This document shows positions 58,560 to 64,000 of a DNA stretch of 64,000 nt, in pieces. Source of the stretch: Gyrodactylus bullatarudis (Eukaryota; Platyhelminthes; Monogenea; Gyrodactylidea; Gyrodactylidae). Position 1 is the first letter of the stretch. Every line of letters starts with the position of its first letter. A model generated the notes under the pieces. That model had not been told where the DNA came from. It made no database searches and was given only the letters and a program-made list of their open reading frames with translations. The stretch is taken from positions 31,355-95,354 of the forward strand of contig SSNU01000124.1 in NCBI GenBank assembly GCA_012064415.1, in the 5' to 3' direction. The position numbers were made by a program, and so were the translations under genes.

Positions 58560-60140
58560 TTTCTACATTGTTATTATTATAAGCAATCAGTGTCAGCAAA
58601 ACTATGTCAAGTAATGTATTTTGATAAATCTTACTCAGTCTCTTTACAACTATTAAGATTATTTAAGTCAATTTTATTTTACATTAATCTGATGGTTCAT
58701 TTGATAGTTAATAACTTGCCTTAGGTCTTGAGAACTACAAAATTCATCATAATCATTTTTCTTTAAAAAATTTGATTTGAAAACATACCATTTTCGTATA
58801 TCCCTGGTATTATGATTAAAGATATCATGATTTAAATTCATACTCTTCCAATCTTGTTCTATTGATTTTAAGTTATAAAAATCTCGTGATAATTATTTAT
58901 TTTCAATTTTTGCTGTCAGAACTTTTAATTTTTCATCAGGATTGGTTTTACTGACTTTTTCAACATATATTTTTATTTATTTAGAGTTAGAATTAAAAAT
59001 AATTCAAGAATTATTTATTTTCGAATATAAATTAAAATTAATCCTCCTTCATTTTTCATAGTAGAAAAATCTTCAGTACATCTTCTTTCAAACTGTCATC
59101 AAGTTTGAACTACGTTTTCCTTGAAAAAACTGTAGATAATGAGTTTGTCTCTGACAAAAATTTGACTGTTTCTTGAAGAATAATCAGATGCTTCTTAGTC
59201 AAAAGTAATCTGCGATTTTTTAATGTTTGCCAGGGGTCAATGCATATTTGACGTGTGTCTAAATTAAACTTTACAATATGGTTCCTCACCAGGGAATTTC
59301 CTCCTAGTTTCAAAATTCACGGTAACAGATACATTTTCAAGCCGAATAATATGCCTATAAATGAGTCTATTATTGGATTATAATAAATCGTCGCTTGTAG
59401 TTTAATGTTATACCTGTAACACTAAAAATATTTTTCTTTCTATTCCTATATACTATCTATTATTAATGAATCATACCCTAGGATTGGTTATGTCAATACC
59501 TTACCAACATATCAAAGAACGTAAAAAAGCTGAAAAATTCAGAATCTTTTTGAAATTTGAAATATTGATTTCTTTCTCGATCATATAAAAAAGCTTTGAA
59601 TTGAATTAAATGCTTTGTAAATCCTCAAGAAAAGGATCTTTCTCCAATAAAATATGCAGAGGTTTTTTTTTAATTTCTACTTCATTCATTGATGATCTAA
59701 TTCAAATTTTTTTTAAGTTGTGAACTTACTTAATTTCATTTAATCTTGAATTATTTTCGTAAGTCGTGTTCATATTATTTATTAACTAATTGAGGATCAT
59801 TGATAAATTTTAAGATTACTGTGTTATTTCATTACTGCAATTAAAAATTGATCAGTGTTGCTCACTATAAATCTAACTTAACATACTCTTTTATTGTCTT
59901 CCTAGAAAAAATCATCATATTGAATATTTTCTTAACTAATCATTGTTTTCAAAAATAAAAGAACTAAGAGCTGATATTCAATTAATATCAATTATTCGCC
60001 TTTATATATTATTTTCAGTTATTTTAAGTCGAGATTCGAAAAATAATATTTTGTAGTTAGGTATTTTTATTAGTTATTTCATCAATTTCAAATTTTTATA
60101 AAACTTTTAATATTTCTCATTTCACTTAACAAACTATTTT
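58560..60140. other. No gene seen
   Basis: AT-rich; the minus-strand frame at 59110-59313 is unassigned. Confidence 0.45.
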
Positions 60141-60147
60141 TTTAATA

Positions 60148-60222
60148 CCAGATTCATGATCACCGTAAAATTTTACAGAATTTTATGTCTAGAATAAATT
60201 ACCCTGACCGCCCTGTGTAATT
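60148..60222. repeat. Degenerate end of the 16 kb palindromic family
   Basis: ATTCATGATCACCGTAAAAT ... GACCGCCCTGTGTAATTAAT corresponds to ATTCGTGATCAGCGTAAAAT ... CCACCCGTGTAATTAAT of the right arm at 17.40-17.49 kb. A solo end with no facing arm. Confidence 0.5.
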
Positions 60223-60242
60223 AATAATAAATGCTTTTATAT

Positions 60243-62128
60243 GCACATATTGGATATAAAATTGCAGATAATAATTTAAATTCGCCTCATCATTTTTTCA
60301 AACGAATCTGTTAAAGAAATAAATTTCTTGAGTAAGGAGTCTCCAGAGGTTATAATTATATCATTATTACATTGTTTTTGTTAAAAATAATGTTTCCATG
60401 AATGAATTTGAATTCGGGCAGTATCTGTTGTAAATGCGTCGCCTAAATTTGGATGAAGAGAAGTAGTAGTTATTTTAATTTAATTAATACAATTTTCTAT
60501 CATACTTGCAATAAAAAATATATTCTATATATCTATACTTACAGATCTCTCAGTTTTCTAGATATGAATTTCATATTTATAAATTTTGGTTCACTGTTAT
60601 ATTGAAAAAGTTCAAATATAGGAATGAGAAAGTTATGAAAGTATAATCAAAGTTCTCCAACTTGTCTGTTAAATTTGATAAAAATACGCAATTCTTATCG
60701 AATATGAGCGAGCCGATTACACAAGTCATATGGTGGTTCGCTTAAAAAGTCTAAATTTTCCTGATTTTTTTTGGATGAATTTTTAAAAATGCATGATACG
60801 GTATATAATTGATTTTTTATCAGTTAACTGATCAGTTAGCTTATAAAGGATGAAAGTTATTCTTTTACCCACAAAAATACTATTCTTCATTTATATGAAA
60901 AGTGAAGATATATTTCGTTCAAATTTTGATCGAAATTTTACAATAGAAGTAAATCTATTTAAATCTAAATACAATTTTAATTCAATAATTCTTTTGATTC
61001 GATATTAAATTTTAAAAAGTAATCTGGAAAATTCAGGAAATTTATCACTATAAAAGTCTCTTCAAATATGGGCATATTAATAAAGAAGGGAAGAATCTTG
61101 ATCAGAATAACTTCAAGGTTATTTAATTCTGTCACTTTAACTATTAAAGATATTTTATTATTCAAAACTATTCGAAAAAATTACAATGTCTTTGGGGAAA
61201 AGGTTTTAATCGTCCCAAAGTTTGTCAGAGTGATTACAATTATGCGAGTTGACTCATTAACCAACACATTTAGCCTGAGAAAATATGAGGATAATGTCTT
61301 AGACGGTAATAAATTTAATTTTGATCCACCTGATAGTTAAATTTATCACTGGTGTCCGCAAATTAAGACTCTAAAGAACTCAATATTGCTATCCTGATAT
61401 TTAATTACACTTTCATCATTCGTTTCACTTTAAGAACAACATATTTCGAAATAATTGAGTGGAAATTTTTCCGGGTTAATAGAAATATTTCTTCGTTTTC
61501 AATATCAAGGTGAAAAAGTATTTTACTTTAATAAAATTAACTATAATCGTAATTTATTTATCTTTCGAATCATGTATGTTTCAAAAAATCATCATAAAAA
61601 TCAACTCGGTAAATCTCGATGAAATAAGTAAATCCTTTGTTTTTGCAAGCACAATATATAAAAAACAAATTGTCACGTCTGAGGTTTTAACTGTTATAAT
61701 TAAAATCTTTTCTATACCTAATGAACGGATTTAACAGTACAATGTAAACTTACTTATTATTCGCAGCTCTGGACAATGAATGAAAAGATATTATAAAGCT
61801 GCTATAATCATCAATGCTATTTGATATTTGAAAAAAAGTCATAAAATCGCATTTACATATAAAATTATGAATTTTATAATAAAAGTTCTTGAAATCACCG
61901 TCGAAACGTTGACCAATACCTGAGAATATTCATTTTGCCTTATAATCATTTTTGTTTATCAAAATTTGCTGAATTAAATTCTATCGAATTTATGCCATAT
62001 GTTGGATACAAAATTGCAGATAATAATTTAAATTCGCCTCATCTTTTTATTTCAAACTTATCCGTTAAAGGAATAAATTTCTTGAGTAAGGAGTATCCAG
62101 AGGTTATAATTATATCATTATTATTATT
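60243..62128 (+). repeat. Direct repeat of about 130 bp, 1.75 kb apart
   Basis: 60245-60376 and 61995-62128 share ATAAAATTGCAGATAATAAT, TTAAATTCGCCTCATC, AAATTTCTTGAGTAAGGAGT and CCAGAGGTTATAATTATATC. The second copy is open (MPYVGYKIADNNLNSPHLF); the first is shifted. The first copy starts about 20 bp after the degenerate TIR end at 60222. Confidence 0.6.
61068..61340 (+). CDS. Unassigned 90-codon ORF between direct repeats
   Basis: A strongly hydrophobic/basic start (MGILIKKGRILIRI) and a more ordinary second half (VFGEKVLIVPKFVRVITIMR, then KYEDNVLDGNKFNFDPPDS). I do not recognise it. It lies between the two direct repeats, and a further open frame at 61510-61734 may belong with it. A possible remnant of a host gene or unknown element. 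Confidence 0.25.
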   Translation: MGILIKKGRILIRITSRLFNSVTLTIKDILLFKTIRKNYNVFGEKVLIVPKFVRVITIMRVDSLTNTFSLRKYEDNVLDGNKFNFDPPDS

Positions 62129-62147
62129 TTATTATATTATAATCTAA
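61935..62147 (+). CDS. Unassigned ORF carrying the second direct repeat
   Basis: Opens with a non-ATG codon: LSKFAELNSIEFMPYVGYKI then NFLSKEYPEVIIISLLLFYY. The middle is the part duplicated at 60.25 kb. No family recognised; the duplicated, once-open sequence suggests former coding function. Confidence 0.25.
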   Translation: MPYNHFCLSKFAELNSIEFMPYVGYKIADNNLNSPHLFISNLSVKGINFLSKEYPEVIIISLLLFYYIII

Positions 62148-62214
62148 AATGGTTCCAACTTTGTTATCCTTTAAGGCTTTTATTGTTTTCTGTTTCCAAT
62201 GAAGAACTCATTGT

Positions 62215-62633
62215 GATTCAAAAGACAAATAGATATTTATTGATAAAGCTTATATTAAACCGGATCTCATCAGACTCTTACACCGGCTAGATATATATAC
62301 AATTGTATAACGGATAAAATTTATCATAAAATCCTCTGATTGGTTCAATTGGATTTGAGCACAATAAAAGGTAAAGAGGGATAGGTTTTTTTTGTCTCCA
62401 GGATCATTGTTTTCTCCTAACGTATCTATCAATCGTTGGCTGCCCTTCTTATTTATTGCAGGTGTAAGTTTCTTACCATTTCGATTTCCGCTAGCTACAG
62501 GTTGAGAGATGATTAGATAATCAACTTTCGTTTACTTTTCTGAGTTTTCCCTTTTTCTCTCATCTGTACTTGTTACTGGGGTGGACGTAGATTCAACTAC
62601 TTGCTCATTTTTTTCACTGATTGGATTAAATAC
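62215..62633 (-). repeat. PLE 3' tail, copy P4, split by a gypsy LTR
   Basis: Minus strand from 62633: VFNPISEKNEQVVESTSTPV, a KRENSEK stop, YLIISQPVASGNRNGKK, then in a shifted frame EGQPTIDRYVRRKQ and a stop. The non-coding tail follows, with CCAATCAGAGGA and AGTCTGATGAGATCCGG. The coding frame is cut exactly at the LTR start, so the gypsy element inserted here. This is the longest version of the tail. Confidence 0.6.
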
Positions 62634-62828
62634 TGTTCTAGAATATTCTATTCTCTCAATGAAGTTTATTACGCTAACTACTAACTAAGCAATCATTGAG
62701 AAATAGAATGTTCTAGAAAAGAATATTTTAATGAATTTTTGATTAAGTATAAATATGGAGAGTAAATTTTGACTCTCCAGTTCTGTAATTTCTATTTTAT
62801 AATAAAGACGTATTCCAAGTTATAAAAG
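62634..62828 (+). mobile_element. Ty3/gypsy 5' LTR, about 195 bp
   Basis: Starts TGTTCTAGAATATTCTATTC; a near inverted copy of the same words lies about 60 bp further (GAATGTTCTAGAAAAG). TATAAATA is at 62748, a TGGAGAG/CTCTCCA hairpin follows, and AATAAAG is at 62801. The LTR ends just before TGGCGACATGG (62829-62839), a probable tRNA primer-binding site. The usual CA end is not seen. The gag ATG (62836) lies inside the primer-binding site. Confidence 0.65.
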
Positions 62829-62835
62829 TGGCGAC

Positions 62836-63609
62836 ATGGACAAACAAGAACTCGCGAAAATTCTTGAACAATTCACCAAAGCCCTTACCAGTTCTTTGAC
62901 AACATTGGTGAATCAGAATGGTACAAGAAATCTAGTTGATGAGCTGATTCGAAGTCTAGACACATTCAAGCACGATCCAGACATTGACAATTCTTTTGAA
63001 AGTTGGTACTCAAGAATTAAATTCAGACTTCCCAACGATCTTCCTGACACAGAGAAGACTAAAGTTATACTGGCAAAATTAGGAGATCGTGAATACGAAT
63101 ACTATAGAAAACAGATTCTTCCAAAATTACCAGAAGAATTATCTTTTAATGAAAATATCAGCAACCTCGAAAAGCTATTCAAACCATTGAAATCGTTATT
63201 CAACTACCGATATGAATTCCTCAATGTAAAAAGAAGGCCGAATGAGACATACAAGGAGCTTAAAGGAAGAATTAAGGAACTGGCTCAGAAAATTGACCAC
63301 GAAAGCTTAACAGTTGAAGTTCTTCAGACAATAATGTTTGTATGTGCCTTATCAGATAATACGAATAATGATGCACGCATAAGACTACTCGCTAAGCTTG
63401 AGAAAGAACCGAATCTCAACATTGACACTGCTGTGGAGGCCATCGATCAAGGAGACTGTATTATGAGAAATGCAAACATGATTGCAGAAACTCCTATAAA
63501 TATCGTTGCGGCTATGAAGAAAGATGAAAAGAAGAGAAAACAAAATTTTAAACAGCCCAAAGTCTTACAGCTCCAGGTATTTTTCAACAACTTATGGATC
63601 AAATTTTGA
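62836..63609 (+). CDS. Ty3/gypsy Gag
   Basis: The 257-residue frame starts at ATG directly after the LTR. A capsid-like helical domain includes SFESWYSRIKFRLPNDL (about 54-70), KVILAKLGDREYEYY (76-90), FNYRYEFLNVKRRPNETYKE (about 122-141) and a DARIRLLAKLEKEPN block (about 189-203). It ends in a basic segment (KKDEKKRKQNFKQPK). The CCHC knuckle that usually follows is absent: the last codons are already out-of-frame pol sequence, because an internal deletion joins gag to the middle of RT. Gag would package element RNA. Confidence 0.8.
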   Translation: MDKQELAKILEQFTKALTSSLTTLVNQNGTRNLVDELIRSLDTFKHDPDIDNSFESWYSRIKFRLPNDLPDTEKTKVILAKLGDREYEYYRKQILPKLPEELSFNENISNLEKLFKPLKSLFNYRYEFLNVKRRPNETYKELKGRIKELAQKIDHESLTVEVLQTIMFVCALSDNTNNDARIRLLAKLEKEPNLNIDTAVEAIDQGDCIMRNANMIAETPINIVAAMKKDEKKRKQNFKQPKVLQLQVFFNNLWIKF

Positions 63610-64000
63610 ATGAATTTACTGACACAATCTGTTATCTTGACGACATTTTCATTACTGCATCATCCAAAGAAGTCCTGAAAGAGAAAACTATCGCCGTAGT
63701 TACAAAACTTACTAAATTTGGTCTTAAGATAAACATCGAGAAATGTGAATTTTTCAAGACTGAAATAAAATTCTTGGGGTCAATCGTTATGGCCGAGGGG
63801 CGAAAACCTGATCCAGCCAAGGTAGAAGATTTGATAAAGATGCGCCCACCGAAATGCAAGAAAGAACTTCAATCATTCTTAGGTTTTGCTACTTACTATT
63901 CACCATATATCCCAAATCTACATAAGTTCCGACAACCTTTGAACAAGATGATAGTAAAAGATTGTTCTTTCAAATGGGATAATGAGTGTGAAAGAGCCTT
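63570..64000 (+). pseudogene. Ty3/gypsy pol, starts mid-RT, runs off window
   Basis: In a frame different from gag: APGIFQQLMDQIL, then ICYLDDIFITASS with the YLDD catalytic box, KINIEKCEFFKTEIKFLGSI (palm end), ELQSFLGFATYYSPYIPNLH and PLNKMIVKD (connection). Protease, zinc knuckle and the first RT motifs are missing, deleted between gag and this point. RNase H and integrase may lie beyond the window. Not the same family as the 20 kb gypsy element. Confidence 0.8.

Noticed and set aside
1..64000. Assignment to a dicyemid or another short-intron lineage
   Set aside because: The only support is one putative 25-nt intron; no host gene, rRNA or telomere repeat is present to decide.
1..64000. 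CRISPR array, bacterial operon or rRNA
   Set aside because: No regularly spaced identical repeats with unique spacers, no compact gene strings, no rRNA-like sequence.

Overview
The window is AT-rich DNA (by eye about a quarter to 30% GC) from a eukaryote, most likely an invertebrate animal. The evidence is the mixture of element classes: Penelope-like retroelements (PLEs) with reverse transcriptase (RT) and GIY-YIG endonuclease pieces, a LINE relic, Ty3/gypsy elements, and Tc1, pogo/Tigger, hAT, Mutator-like (MULE) and possibly piggyBac transposases. There is no operon structure. I could not identify the species. I recognised no host gene with confidence; nearly everything that can be named is a mobile element or its remains, and most copies are broken by stops, frameshifts, truncations or nested insertions.

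Layout. 0.6-5.5 kb: a PLE RT scrap, a LINE relic on the minus strand, a three-copy dispersed repeat, a GIY-YIG scrap inside a short inverted repeat, and a solo arm of a TA-target terminal-inverted-repeat (TIR) family. 5.5-9.9 kb: nearly empty, with two small unassigned coding-like stretches near 8.8-9.2 kb. 9.9-11.0 kb: a large foldback whose arms are arrays of a TTGACTACA motif. 11.4-12.6 kb: a degenerate minisatellite interrupted by a PLE endonuclease module between inverted repeats. 15.8-17.5 kb: a MITE, then a near-perfect palindromic element (442/447 bp arms) carrying a piece of a known eukaryotic protein family. 19.1-22.6 kb: a small foldback and a Ty3/gypsy element with a gag-derived patch in its integrase. 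23.4-25.1 kb: a TA-type TIR element and a hAT relic. 27.1-29.5 kb: two different PLEs head to head. 30.0-35.3 kb: two Tc1-like elements separated by a truncated PLE 3' end. 35.6-38.6 kb: MITE, MULE relic, TIR element. 43.4-44.7 kb: the best preserved gene, a pogo/Tigger transposase whose frame is continuous if a 25-nt GT-AG intron is removed. 45-62.6 kb: a hAT scrap, further copies of the PLE 3' tail, a 435-bp-arm palindrome, pogo scraps, a tRNA-like sequence, a two-hairpin RNA-like motif and smaller TIR elements. 62.6-64.0 kb: a gypsy LTR with an internally deleted gag-pol, inserted in a PLE tail and running off the window.

The genes do not form a pathway. The layout records repeated transposition: LTR element into PLE tail, PLE joined to a Tc1 inverted repeat, an insert into a Tc1 transposase, and a gene fragment carried inside a palindrome. 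The points most worth follow-up are the 25-nt intron, the long palindromic elements (one with captured coding sequence, one with outward-facing promoter-like blocks), the iterated-motif foldback, and the conserved PLE tail with a hammerhead-like string.
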